Shown here: piece by piece, positions 20,787 to 29,896 of the stretch
Layout of the letters: every line of letters begins with the position of its first letter
Numbering within the stretch: the first letter of the stretch is position 1
Assembly: GCA_019752115.1 (NCBI GenBank)
Contig: JAIEMN010000024.1
Span: 186,001-250,000 of the forward strand
Direction of reading: 5' to 3'
From: Gemmatimonadaceae bacterium
GTDB taxonomy: Bacteria; Gemmatimonadota; Gemmatimonadetes; Gemmatimonadales; Gemmatimonadaceae
DNA: 64,000 nucleotides
The notes under the pieces: model-generated
What the model was told of the DNA's origin: nothing
Seen by the model: only the letters and a program-made list of their open reading frames with translations
Database searches by the model: none
Program-made: the position numbers and the translations under genes

Positions 20787-21776
20787 TCAGCCCTGTGCCT
20801 TGGCGGCCTTCACCGCGGCGGTCAGCGCCGGCATGATCTCGAACACGTCGCCCACGATGCCATAGTCGGCGACCTTGAAGATGGGCGCGTCCTTGTCCTT
20901 GTTGATCGCGACGATCGTCTTGGACGTGCGCATGCCGGCGAGATGCTGAATGGCGCCGGAGATGCCGACCGCGATGTACAGGTTCGGGCTCACATTGCGC
21001 CCGGTCTGTCCGATCTGATCCGAGTGCGGACGCCAGCCTTCATCGGTCACCGCACGCGTCGCACCGACCGCCGCGTTGCCGAACGCTTCCGCGAGGTCTT
21101 CACACAGCTTGAAGTTCTCGGCGGCCTTGAGCCCACGGCCACCAGCCACGACCACCGGCGCGTCGCCGAGATCGATCTTGCCGGTGTTCCCCTGCTTGAG
21201 CTCCACCACCTTCACGCGCGACGCCGACGGATCGGTAGCCGACGTGATGGCTTCCGTTGCCAGCGGCTTCGCCGCAGCGGCCGGCTGGAACGCCGACGGA
21301 CGCACCGAGAGAATCGCCGGCGTGCCCGCGAGGGCCAGCGTGGCGATCGTCTTGCCGTTCATGTTGAAGTGCTGGCCGTGCACGACCCCGCCCTCCACCG
21401 TGAACCCGGTGAGATCGGCCGCGAGCCCCACGCCACACTTGGCGGCCACACGCGGCGAGAGATCACGTCCCTGCGCGGTCGCACTGAACAGCGCGTACCC
21501 GTAGGTGCCGCTGCCGAGCCGCTGCGCGAGCGTCGCGGCGAGCGCTTCCGGGTTGTACTGCGTGAAGCCGGCATGTTCGAGCACGAGCACACTGTCCGCG
21601 CCATGCTCGGCGAGTGCACCGGCCTTGGCCGAGATGCCCGCCGCACCAGCGAGCACGGCGTGCACACTGCCGCCACCCGAGAGATCAGCGAGCGCACGCG
21701 CCGCCGTCACCGCCTCGAGCGCCACCTTGCGCAGCTCACCGCCACGCACTTCTGCGAATACGAGAACGTTGGCCAT
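20787..21776 (-). CDS. etfA: Electron transfer flavoprotein alpha subunit
   Basis: A 329-residue FAD-binding alpha subunit that, with EtfB, takes electrons from acyl-CoA dehydrogenases. The C-terminal FAD domain shows [15 protein letters not shown] (about 192-206), then [31 protein letters not shown], split here as [12 protein letters not shown] and [16 protein letters not shown], and [21 protein letters not shown]. All are standard for EtfA. It lies 3 bases after etfB and 4 bases before etfD. Confidence 0.97.
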   Translation of the reverse strand: MANVLVFAEVRGGELRKVALEAVTAARALADLSGGGSVHAVLAGAAGISAKAGALAEHGADSVLVLEHAGFTQYNPEALAATLAQRLGSGTYGYALFSATAQGRDLSPRVAAKCGVGLAADLTGFTVEGGVVHGQHFNMNGKTIATLALAGTPAILSVRPSAFQPAAAAKPLATEAITSATDPSASRVKVVELKQGNTGKIDLGDAPVVVAGGRGLKAAENFKLCEDLAEAFGNAAVGATRAVTDEGWRPHSDQIGQTGRNVSPNLYIAVGISGAIQHLAGMRTSKTIVAINKDKDAPIFKVADYGIVGDVFEIMPALTAAVKAAKAQG

Positions 21777-21779
21777 GGG

Positions 21780-22535
21780 TCAGAGCACCTTCGCTTCGGT
21801 CTGGAGGAGGCGGACGAGCTCCGGCACCGCGGCCGCGCTGTCACCCAGAATGCGACCCGCCGCGCGCTCCGGCGGCAGCGCCATCTTGGCCACCGTCACC
21901 TTCGCGTCGCCGAGCTGCGCCGGCTTCACATCGAGTTGCTTCTTCTTGGCGGCCATGATCCCCTTGAGGCTGGGGAGGCGTTCCTTGTTGAGCCCGTCGT
22001 CGATCGTGAGCAGCGCAGGGAGCGGGAACTCCACCACTTCGCTGGCCCCTTCGAGCGCGCGTTCCGCGCGACCGCTGGTGCCGCTGATCTCGAGCTTGAA
22101 GACGTTCGTCACGCACGGCAGGTCGAGGAGCTCCGCGACCATCGGGCCCGTCATCTGATTCATCGAATCGATGGCGATGCGCCCGAAGAGCACGAGATCG
22201 TAGCCGCCGTCCTTGAGCTCGGCCGCCAGGGCGCGGGCGATGGACAGGCCATCGGCCGGCACGGCCGCCGCCTGCAGCAGCACGCCGCGATCGGCACCCA
22301 TCGCGAGCGCCTTGCGGATCTGCTCCTGCGCCGCGTCGGGGCCGAGGCAAATCGCCACCACCTCACCGGCGTTGTTGTTCTTTTCCTTGAGCTGCAGGGC
22401 CGCTTCAATGGCCCACAGGTCGAAGTCGTTGACGTCGTACTTGAGCCCCGTTTCGTCCACACGCGTGCCATCGGCCGCGATCGCGAACTTGGTTTCCATC
22501 ACGGGGACGCGCTTGATGCACACGGCGATCTTCAC
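21780..22535 (-). CDS. etfB: Electron transfer flavoprotein beta subunit
   Basis: A 251-residue AMP-binding beta subunit of the electron transfer flavoprotein. The GTG at 22535 is preferred to longer in-frame starts because VKIAVCIKRVP is the normal EtfB N-terminus and GGAG sits nine bases upstream. Diagnostic parts are NDFDLWAIEAALQLKE, the AMP loop region ALAAELKDGGYDLVLFGR, and DSMNQMTGPMVAELLDLP, followed by the C-terminal anchor arm. It is the first gene of etfBAD. Its own promoter must lie in the 200 bases separating it from the dehydrogenase gene. Confidence 0.96.
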   Translation of the reverse strand: MKIAVCIKRVPVMETKFAIAADGTRVDETGLKYDVNDFDLWAIEAALQLKEKNNNAGEVVAICLGPDAAQEQIRKALAMGADRGVLLQAAAVPADGLSIARALAAELKDGGYDLVLFGRIAIDSMNQMTGPMVAELLDLPCVTNVFKLEISGTSGRAERALEGASEVVEFPLPALLTIDDGLNKERLPSLKGIMAAKKKQLDVKPAQLGDAKVTVAKMALPPERAAGRILGDSAAAVPELVRLLQTEAKVL

Positions 22536-22634
22536 CGCGGTCGCTCCGTCAGAAGTCAGGTGGGAAAGGAACTGCCGAGGGGAAGCTAGGGAGGGGTACG
22601 GGCCGCCACAATGCGACGGTGCCGTCATATTTGC

Positions 22635-22673
22635 AAATCCGGACGACCCCTGTCGAAGGGACCGTCCGGATTT
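22635..22673 (-). terminator. Hairpin between dehydrogenase gene and etfB
   Basis: Stem AAATCCGGACG / CGTCCGGATTT with an inner 4-bp extension; the A and T ends make it usable as an intrinsic terminator in either direction. It lies after the glutaryl-CoA dehydrogenase gene. Confidence 0.65.
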
Positions 22674-22692
22674 CTCAGAACTTAACTAACCC

Positions 22693-22722
22693 CTGGCCCG
22701 CCATCAATAACGAGCGGGCCAG
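22693..22722 (-). terminator. Hairpin just after glutaryl-CoA dehydrogenase gene
   Basis: Stem CTGGCCCGC / GCGGGCCAG with a 12-base loop, starting 25 bases after the dehydrogenase stop. Together with the second hairpin it suggests that transcription from the dehydrogenase gene is largely separated from etfBAD. Confidence 0.6.
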
Positions 22723-22747
22723 ATCCAGCGTTGGCCCGCGGCGGGGC

Positions 22748-23986
22748 TCACTTGAAGGCGTTCAGGCCGGTGAGCGCCTGGCCCAGGATGAGCGAGTGCA
22801 CGTCGTGGGTGCCTTCGTACGTGTAGACGCTCTCCAGGTTCGCCATGTGGCGCATCGCCGAGTACTCGGCCAGGATGCCGTTGCCGCCCAGCAGGCGCCG
22901 CGTCTCGCGGGCGCAGTTGGTCGCGATATCCACGTTGTTGCGCTTGGCCAGCGACACCTGCACCGGCGTGAAGTTGCCGGCATCCTTGAGGCGCCCGAGG
23001 TGCAGCGACACCAGCTGCCCCTTGGTGATCTCGGTCAGCATGTCGGCGAGACGCACCTGCTGGATCTGGAAGCCGCCGATCGGCTTGTCGAACATCACGC
23101 GGCTCTTCGCATAGCTCACCGCTTCCTCGAGGCACGCCATCGCGGCGCCGAGGACGCCCCAGCTGATGCCGTACCGCGCCTGCGTCAGGCACATGAGCGG
23201 GCTCTTGAGCCCCTTCGAGTTGGGGAGAATGGCATCGGCCGGCACGTGCACGTCGGTGAGCACGAGCTCCGACGTATCGCTCGCGCGGAGGGAGAGCTTC
23301 CCCTTCTGGTCGCGGGCCTGGAAGCCGGGCGTGTTGGTCGGCACGACGAAGCCGCGAATCGACGTGTCGTCGGTGCTGTCGCCAGTCTTGGCCCAGACGA
23401 TCGCGATGTCGGCCTTGGAGCCGTTCGTGATCCACATCTTGGCGCCGTTGATGATCCAGCTGCCATCCGCCTGCTCGCGGGCGCGCGTAATCATGCCCGA
23501 GGGATTGGAGCCGAAGTCGGGCTCGGTGAGGCCGAAGCAGCCGATCAACTCGGCCTTCGCCAGCTTGGGGAGCAGGGTGCGTCGCTGCTCCTCGCTGCCG
23601 AACGCAAAGATCGGATACATGACCAGGGCGCCCTGCACCGATGCGAACGAGCGGATGCCCGAGTCACCGCGCTCGAGCTCCTGCATGATCAGGCCGTAGG
23701 CCACGCTCGACAGCCCGGCGCACCCGTACTCCTCGGGGAGGTTCGCTCCGAGGACGCCGAGTTCGGCGAGCTCGGGGATCAGCTCATCCGGGAAGCGCCC
23801 CTGCACGTAGCAGTCGCCGATGATCGGCAGGACCTTCTCGTTGACGAACGCGCGGATGGTGTCGCGAATCGCGCGCTCTTCTTCCGTGAGGGCCGCATCG
23901 ATGTTGAAGAGATCGCCCGGATGCGCGGTCAGTTCGACCGAGGGGAGCGCCGGAACAGCGGCGGCAGTGAGAGCGTCGGTGGCCAT
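22748..23986 (-). CDS. gcdH: Glutaryl-CoA dehydrogenase-type acyl-CoA dehydrogenase
   Basis: A 412-residue FAD enzyme of the acyl-CoA dehydrogenase family, oxidising and probably decarboxylating glutaryl-CoA to crotonyl-CoA, with EtfAB as acceptor. Subfamily markers are strong: ELERGDSGIRSFASVQG (the Arg that holds the glutaryl carboxylate in this group), GCFGLTEPDFGSNPS for flavin contact, LGGNGILAEY, and the base in TYEGTHDVHSLILG (Glu391). It sits directly upstream of etfBAD. It would serve lysine, tryptophan or aromatic acid breakdown. The subfamily is recognised from motif similarity to known GCDH proteins. Confidence 0.92.
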   Translation of the reverse strand: MATDALTAAAVPALPSVELTAHPGDLFNIDAALTEEERAIRDTIRAFVNEKVLPIIGDCYVQGRFPDELIPELAELGVLGANLPEEYGCAGLSSVAYGLIMQELERGDSGIRSFASVQGALVMYPIFAFGSEEQRRTLLPKLAKAELIGCFGLTEPDFGSNPSGMITRAREQADGSWIINGAKMWITNGSKADIAIVWAKTGDSTDDTSIRGFVVPTNTPGFQARDQKGKLSLRASDTSELVLTDVHVPADAILPNSKGLKSPLMCLTQARYGISWGVLGAAMACLEEAVSYAKSRVMFDKPIGGFQIQQVRLADMLTEITKGQLVSLHLGRLKDAGNFTPVQVSLAKRNNVDIATNCARETRRLLGGNGILAEYSAMRHMANLESVYTYEGTHDVHSLILGQALTGLNAFK

Positions 23987-24205
23987 GGTCGGAGCAGCAG
24001 AGGGAACGGGGCGACATGCCCCGGCATGATCTCAAAAATGTAGTCGGCGCGTATGGCTGTGCTCGTCTACCGAGCCGGAATTCGGCGAAAGACGGGGGTA
24101 ATTCCACCCTTATGAACAGCCGAATCGAACCGCACATTATCGCACGTTCATTTCGTCCGCCACGGCTTTGGGCGGACCTCGTGCTCCTTTTTGCGGATTG
24201 TTGCC

Positions 24206-27110
24206 ATGCTCACCGTTCCCCGCGCACTGATGCGCCACCGAGCGCCGCGCCTCCAGGCGCCGCGCTCACGAATGCTCCCCACCCTGCGAACCTCGCGGCG
24301 CTGGCTCGCAGCGCTGGGCGCGGCGCTGCTCACGGCGTGTGGCGGCGGGAGCGATGCCGGCCCCACGAATACCACGCAGGGGAGCATCAGCATCAGTGGC
24401 TCCGGAAGCACGTCGCTGACCATGGTGCGCGGTTCCACGCAAACGTCCACCATCACGATCATCCGTTCGAACTACACCGGACCGGTGACGCTCGCGGTCC
24501 AGGGGCTGCCGACGGGCGTGACGGTGGACTTTGCCCCGGCCACCGTGCCGAGTGGGTCCACGTCGAGCACGATCACGGTGACGGTTGGCGCCACCGCAAC
24601 GCCGGGGACTTACACGATCACGGCGACGGCGAGCGGCACGGGGATCGCCACGGCATCGCTCCCGTTCACGCTCACCATTCCCGCGCCGACGATCACGGTG
24701 ACCGCCGGGAGCGGCACGAGTTCCGTCACACAGGGGCAGACCGCCTCGGTCCCCATCACGATCACGCGTGGCGGCGGCTACACCGATGCCGTCACACTCA
24801 CCACGGGACAGTTGCCCACCGGCATCACGGCGGCGTTTGCGCCGGCCAGCCTGGGCACCGGCGTCACGGCCAGCACGCTGACGTTCACCGCGGCGACCAA
24901 CGCCACCCCCGGGACGTATCCGGTGGTGGTGACGGCGGCCGGCACCGGCGTCACCTCGCAAACGGCGACGGTGAATCTGACGGTGACGGCGTCGAGCACG
25001 CCCACGATCTCGGTGTCGGCCGCGCCGGCGGCGTTGTCGGTGCAGGCGGGGCAGAACGGCACCAGCACCATTACGATCACGCGCAGTGGCGGCTTTGCCG
25101 GTGATGCAGCGCTGACGGTTACGGGCGCGCCCACGGGTACCACGGCGACGCTGTCGCCAACGACCCTCTCGGCGCCGAACACCGGGAGCACGCTGACCCT
25201 CGCCGTGGGGGCGAACACGACGCCGGGGCTCTACAACCTCACGGTGACGGCCGCAGGGACAGGAGTGGCGAACGCCACGGCCACCGTCGCGCTCACCGTG
25301 ACCGCCGCGCCGTCGATCACCATCTCCACGGCGCCGAACGCGGTCACGCTCGCGCAGGGCGCCAGTACCACCAGCACCATCACGCTCGCGCGCACGAACT
25401 TCACCGGTGACGTGGCGCTGGCGGCGACGAATCTGCCGACGGGCGTGACGGCCGCCTTCGCGCCAGCCACGCTCAGCGGCGCCACGCTCCAGAGCACGCT
25501 GACGCTCACCGCCGCGGCGGGTGCGACCCTTGGCGCGCAGACCATCACCGTGACCGCGACCGGCACGGGTGTGAGCAGTGCGACGGCGACGATCGGTACG
25601 ACCGTCACCGCGGCGCAGGGCTTCTCGCTCGCCGCCACCGCCGCGAGCGCGGCGCAGGGGGGCAACGCGACCAGCACCGTCACGATCACGCGCACAGGTG
25701 GCTACGCGGGCGCGGTGACGCTGTCGGCGAGCGGACTGCCGAGCGGCGTGACGGCGAGCTTCGCGCCGAACAACACCACCGGGAACAGCTCCACGCTCAC
25801 GCTGGCCGTGGCGGGCGGAGCCACCGCCGGTTCCTTCCCGATCACCGTGAGCGGCGCCGGCGCGGGGCTGACGGGGGACGGTGTCGACCTCGCTCACCCT
25901 GACCGTCACCGCGAGTGGCGGCGGATCGGGCAATGTGAACTGGACGTTCTGCGCGAGCGATCGCTTCCCGACCTGGTTCGCGGTGCAGAATGGCACGAGC
26001 GGGAGCTGGACCACCATCACGCCCACCGGCAGCAGCACGCGCGTGTACAACTTCTCGGTGTCGTCGGTGGGTGGCGTGGCCTATGCCATCGCGCGAAGCG
26101 GCGGCGGGACGGATGTCACCGTGCAGTACGGCACCGCCACCGAGTTCACCAACTCCGGCGCGCAGGAGTGCACCACGAACAAGGCGCGTCAGAATCTGAC
26201 CGGTACGGTCGCCGGGTTGGCCCTCGGCACCAACACGGCGACGATCGCCCTCGGCAACGTGAGCGCGTCACCGAGCGCCAACGGCCCGTACACCATCACC
26301 AACGGTCCACTCGGCACAACCGATCTGGTGGCAGTGCGCAGCGCGATCAATCTCACGACCTTCACCTCCCAGCCCGACCGCGTAGTGTTCCGGCGGAATG
26401 TGAATTACACCTCCACCATTCCGGCCATCGACTTCGGCACGGAAGGCGTGGCCCCGGCAAGCGGGACGTACACGATCACCAACCTCGCGGGCGAGAACTT
26501 CACGCAGGCCGCGGCGATCTTCACCACGGCGAACGGGTCGGCCGGATCCTTCTCGTCCGTGAGCATCAGTGGCGCGGCGGCGCTTACGGTGTACGGCATC
26601 CCGAACAGCCTGCTGACCTCAGGCGATCAGCATCTGGTTACGGTGTCGGCGATGAACTCGTCGGGCTCGACCATCAGCTCCTATCGCTCGGTCCTGCTCT
26701 ACAATCAGCAGATCGCGAACCGGTCCGTCACGCTCGGGGCCGCGGCACCGGCGCTCACGCCCGCGTCACTCGGGTCCTCTCCCTACGTGCGGTTCAGCGC
26801 GTCCGGCACCTGGAGCAGCGAGTATGGCGACGCGCTGGGCATCGGATACACCCAGTCGACCACGGGTAGCAATTCGTGGACGGTCACGATGACGCGCGGC
26901 TACACCGGCGCCTCGAGCAGCTGGACGATGACCCTCCCCGATTTCAGCGGCGTGAGCGGATTCCAGACGAGCTGGGGACTGGCGTCGTCGAGCACCAACT
27001 GGGCGTTCACGCAGACCGGCATCGTGAACGGCTTCAACAGTGGGACTGGCAAGTTCGATGAAGGCGCGCTCGTGAAGCTCGCGTCGCGCAGTGGCACCGT
27101 CTCACCGTAA
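24206..27110 (+). pseudogene. Ig-repeat cell-surface lipoprotein gene, interrupted by a one-base frameshift
   Basis: A large exported protein split over two frames. Part one has a lipoprotein signal ending LLTACGGGSD and five repeats of about 95-100 residues with the pattern QG..TSTITITR..(Y/F)..V.L...LPTGVTA.FAP...TLT..A...ATPGTY...VTA.GTGV. Near 25873-25877 a run of five Gs shifts the frame. With four Gs it would read LTGTVSTSLTLTV and complete repeat five. The second frame then encodes about 400 further residues (to 27110) rich in Ser, Thr and Asn, ending in LASRSGTVSP. ATGs at 24206, 24230 and 24272 are possible starts; 24272 gives the most usual lipoprotein signal. Function unknown, probably surface adhesion or binding. 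Confidence 0.8.
25873..25877 (+). other. Frameshift site in Ig-repeat gene (GGGGG)
   Basis: The upstream frame is coding up to here and the downstream frame is coding from 25872 on (its preceding in-frame stop is TGA at 25869). Removing one G joins them without loss of pattern. It may be a true mutation, phase variation, or a base-calling error. Confidence 0.8.
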
Positions 27111-27132
27111 CACCGGAGAGCGGAGTCACGAC

Positions 27133-27168
27133 CACGGCGCCGTCATCCTTCGGGATGGCGGCGCCGTG
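27133..27168. terminator. Bidirectional terminator hairpin with TTCG loop
   Basis: Near-perfect stem CACGGCGCCG..CATCC / GGATG..CGGCGCCGTG closed by a TTCG tetraloop, placed between the convergent ends of the Ig-repeat gene and the SprT-like gene. Confidence 0.75.
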
Positions 27169-27177
27169 TGCATTGGA

Positions 27178-28011
27178 TCAGACGATCTGCCGGCGCTTGC
27201 GTTCGAGCGGCGTCACGTCACGTCGTGCCGCGGGGGTAATCCCCACCTCGCGGCACTTCGCACGAAAATCGGGGCCGTGATCGACGGGGCGCCCGGTCTC
27301 GTGTTGCCACTGATGCACCATCTCGTGCAGCAAGGTATGCATCGCCTCGCGCCAGCCGTGCTTGGCAATGTGCTTGCGCGACATGACGATCTCGGACGGC
27401 GTATGCCGCGATCCGGGATCGAAATGGCCGAGCCGCGTGGCCATGCGTCCCGACAGACGAATCGGGATGGCGCGCAGCGCGTTGCTGAACCACTCGGCGT
27501 TGAGCTGCCGATGCGCTTCCGTGAGCTGGGCGATCAGCGCGACGTCGCCCGGACGGGCCGGTTCATCGCGACGCGCCGCCGGCGCCCGCTCCACGTCGTG
27601 CGCCAGGATGACGTCCTTGGCCGCTGCCCGTTCGTGCTTGTTGCGCGCCACCGCAAAGGCCACGATGGCGCGCAGCACCGATTCAGGCGCTTCGGCGTAC
27701 CCTTCGTGCACCCGCAGCGTTCGACCGATGAGCGACACCATCACCGTGCGCGTGCGCATCAGGACGAGCGTCTCCACACCGCGCAGCCCCATCTCCTGCA
27801 GGCGGCTGAAGAGCACCGCCGTGCGCGCGCGGATGGCGGTGCGGCCGATGGCCCGACGTTCGTCCGGCGCTTCGCGCGGTGGCGGCGTGACGACCAGCGA
27901 CGGCGCTGGTGCGGATGGCGCGGCCGACGACGTGGCGGGAGACGCAGAGGCCGGCGCCGCGAGCGGCGCCTCCTCGAACCCGAACAACCCGAGCTGCATC
28001 TCAATCGCCAT
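27178..28011 (-). CDS. SprT-like zinc metalloprotease domain protein
   Basis: A 277-residue cytoplasmic protein. The C-terminal half is a SprT-like domain with the zinc motif LLHEMVHQWQHETG (His229, Glu230, His233) and the third ligand in VDHGPDF (His245). The N-terminal 60 residues are Ala/Pro-rich and low in complexity. The middle (about 60-140) is a basic helical region. The C-terminal zinc ribbon of some SprT proteins is absent. By family it might cleave DNA-bound proteins, but that is not shown. It ends at the TTCG terminator. Confidence 0.85.
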   Translation of the reverse strand: MAIEMQLGLFGFEEAPLAAPASASPATSSAAPSAPAPSLVVTPPPREAPDERRAIGRTAIRARTAVLFSRLQEMGLRGVETLVLMRTRTVMVSLIGRTLRVHEGYAEAPESVLRAIVAFAVARNKHERAAAKDVILAHDVERAPAARRDEPARPGDVALIAQLTEAHRQLNAEWFSNALRAIPIRLSGRMATRLGHFDPGSRHTPSEIVMSRKHIAKHGWREAMHTLLHEMVHQWQHETGRPVDHGPDFRAKCREVGITPAARRDVTPLERKRRQIV

Positions 28012-28031
28012 GGCGGCGAAAGATGACGGGG

Positions 28032-28715
28032 TTACGCCACGGCAGCAACCACCGCCGCCACCATGGCGGTGAGGCGTTCGATCTCGTCGCCCACGATGTC
28101 GTGGCCGACGCCCGGATAGAGTTGCAGATCGACCGCGGCGCCGAGTGCGGTGAACACCTCAGCGCTCTGCCTCACGCGTGCCTCCGGGATGTGCAGATCG
28201 CTGGTCCCGCAGGCGAGCAACACGGGCGTGCCCGCGAGCGAACCGGCGGGTGGTGCGTGCAGCCACCGGGCCGCTTCGTCATCGCTCCCGATCAGCGCGC
28301 CGGCGAAGGCCGCTACGCCGCCAAAGCGCGCACCGGCCTGGGCCTGTCGCGCGACGTATTCGAGCGTGAGACAGGCGCCCTGCGAAAAGCCCACGAGGAT
28401 GACGCGCTCACGTGGAATGCCGGCCGCGGTCGCCAGCGCCACGGCCGCCTCCACGCGCTCGAGGGCGCTCGAGAGCCAGGGCTCGTTGCGCGGCATGGGC
28501 GCGAGAAACCGATCGGGATACCAGCTCTGCCCCGCCGCCACGGGCGCGATCAGCGCCGCGCCCGTGGCTTTCGCCGCGCGGGCAATGGGGAGCATCCCCG
28601 ACGCGCTCCCACCGCGCCCGTGCGTCAGCACGAGCGCGTGGGAGGCCTCGGTCAGTGGTACACCGGCCAGCAGCGGGACCTCCTGCGCATGCGGGCCACT
28701 CGGCGAGGCACTCAT
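28032..28715 (-). CDS. Alpha/beta hydrolase, phospholipase/carboxylesterase family (MhqD-like)
   Basis: A 227-residue cytoplasmic esterase. The ATG at 28715 is chosen because it forms an exact ATGA overlap with the stop of the dioxygenase gene. The nucleophile elbow is GFSQGACL (Ser about 120), the acid lies in ACGTSDLHIPE and the histidine in GVGHDIVGDE. The family includes B. subtilis MhqD, whose gene is coregulated with ring-cleaving dioxygenases during quinone stress. The coupled arrangement here supports the same pairing. The true ester substrate is not known. Confidence 0.88.
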   Translation of the reverse strand: MSASPSGPHAQEVPLLAGVPLTEASHALVLTHGRGGSASGMLPIARAAKATGAALIAPVAAGQSWYPDRFLAPMPRNEPWLSSALERVEAAVALATAAGIPRERVILVGFSQGACLTLEYVARQAQAGARFGGVAAFAGALIGSDDEAARWLHAPPAGSLAGTPVLLACGTSDLHIPEARVRQSAEVFTALGAAVDLQLYPGVGHDIVGDEIERLTAMVAAVVAAVA

Positions 28716-29797
28716 ACGGCCACCATCCACTCAGGACGCGTCAGGGTTGGGAGGCGGCGCTCGATCTCGGCCCGCTGCGCCTCGAGCCACGGCGGCAGCC
28801 GCAGCGTGGAGCCGGTCGTCGCCACCGGTTCATCCACCAGGAAGCCGGGGCCCATCGTGGCCAGCTCGACGATGTGCCCATCGGGATCGCGGGTGTAGAT
28901 GCTCTGGAAGTACACGCGGTCCATCACCGCCGACACCCGATGACCGGCGTCGAGCAGCCGATCCCGCATCGCGAGTTGGATCTCGGGCGTGGCGACGGCG
29001 AGGGCGTAGTGATGACCCTGCCCCGTGCCCATCTGCGCGCGCCGTTCCGTGGCGGGGCGCTCGAGATACGTCACGAGCGAACCCGGGCGGGCATCGGCAC
29101 TGCCCCACGACCAGTGCCGCGTGCCGGGGTCATCAAAGTTTTCGGTCTTCTTCACGAGCGTCATGCCGAGCGTGTCACGCAGGAACGCGTCGGTCCGTTC
29201 GAGATCCGTGGTCATGGCGGTGAGATGATGCAACCCGCGCGTGAGCGCCATGGCGGCGTCGATCGTGGTGACCGGCTCCGGCCAGGTGAGCGCCGCGATC
29301 GCCGCTTCGTCGCGCCCGCCCTTCACCAGCTCACGGGGCGGCGTGCGATGCGGTAGCGCGTCGTTCACGACGCCGACCGCCTCATTGTAGAGCATCCCCG
29401 GCCCGTCGGTCGCGATCTCGATGATCACGCCATCGGGATCACGGAAGTAGATGCTCGTGAAGTACTGCCGATCGTACGGGCCGATGATGCGGATGCCGAG
29501 ATCGGTCAGCCGGCGCTTCCAGCGCAGCAGCGCGTCCCGATCGGCGACGCGCAGCGCGAGATGATGGGTGCCGCCGATCCCGGTCCGGCCGCGCGGCGCG
29601 GTCGGCCATTCGAAGAACGTGACGACCGTCCCCGCGCCACCGATCTCGTCGGCGAAGTACAGGTGATAGCTCCCCGGGTCATCGAAGTTGACCGTCGTCT
29701 TGACCAGCCGCAGCCCAAGGACGCGGGTGTAGAAGTCCACCGTCCGCTGCGCATTGGCGGCAACGAGGGTGATGTGATGCAGACCGAGAATGGACAC
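28712..29797 (-). CDS. Ring-cleaving dioxygenase, VOC superfamily (MhqO-like)
   Basis: A 361-residue iron-dependent extradiol-type dioxygenase, predicted to open hydroquinone or catechol rings. The GTG at 29797 has a perfect AGGAGG seven bases upstream, so longer starts are rejected. Two glyoxalase/VOC modules are visible: LGLHHITLVAANAQRTVDFY with ETF-like metal positions at HHLALRV and YFRDPDGVIIEIATDGPG, then GLHHLTAMTTDLERTDAFL, HHYALAVATPE and YTRDPDGHIVELATMGPG. Its stop overlaps the esterase start. A palindromic operator lies in its promoter. It probably detoxifies quinones or aromatic electrophiles. Confidence 0.92.
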   Translation of the reverse strand: MSILGLHHITLVAANAQRTVDFYTRVLGLRLVKTTVNFDDPGSYHLYFADEIGGAGTVVTFFEWPTAPRGRTGIGGTHHLALRVADRDALLRWKRRLTDLGIRIIGPYDRQYFTSIYFRDPDGVIIEIATDGPGMLYNEAVGVVNDALPHRTPPRELVKGGRDEAAIAALTWPEPVTTIDAAMALTRGLHHLTAMTTDLERTDAFLRDTLGMTLVKKTENFDDPGTRHWSWGSADARPGSLVTYLERPATERRAQMGTGQGHHYALAVATPEIQLAMRDRLLDAGHRVSAVMDRVYFQSIYTRDPDGHIVELATMGPGFLVDEPVATTGSTLRLPPWLEAQRAEIERRLPTLTRPEWMVAV

Positions 29798-29828
29798 GGG
29801 GTCCTCCTGCCCGTCGCGCGGGCGTTTA

Positions 29829-29868
29829 TATCTTAGCACTAAGATACTATTTCCCTGAGGAACCGCAA
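29829..29868 (-). promoter_or_regulatory. Promoter with overlapping 18-bp perfect palindrome (MarR-type operator)
   Basis: TATCTTAG-CA-CTAAGATA (29829-29846) is a perfect 8-bp inverted repeat with a 2-base spacer, typical of MarR-family sites. Read on the minus strand it supplies a -10 (TATCTT, 29846-29841) with TTGCGG as -35 (29868-29863) after 16 bases. A bound repressor would block the dioxygenase/esterase promoter. No MarR gene is in the window. Confidence 0.75.
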
Positions 29869-29896
29869 GCCTATTCCGGATAGTTTTCGTCCCATT

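Noticed and set aside
24400-25860. Regularly spaced repeats resembling a CRISPR or satellite array
   Set aside because: The period is about 290 bases and corresponds to coded Ig-like domains. Copies are diverged at DNA level and conserved at protein level.
24266-26050. 594-codon minus-strand frame opposite the Ig-repeat gene
   Set aside because: Arg-rich, low-complexity antisense reading of the repeats; the plus strand has a lipoprotein signal and a clear repeat pattern.
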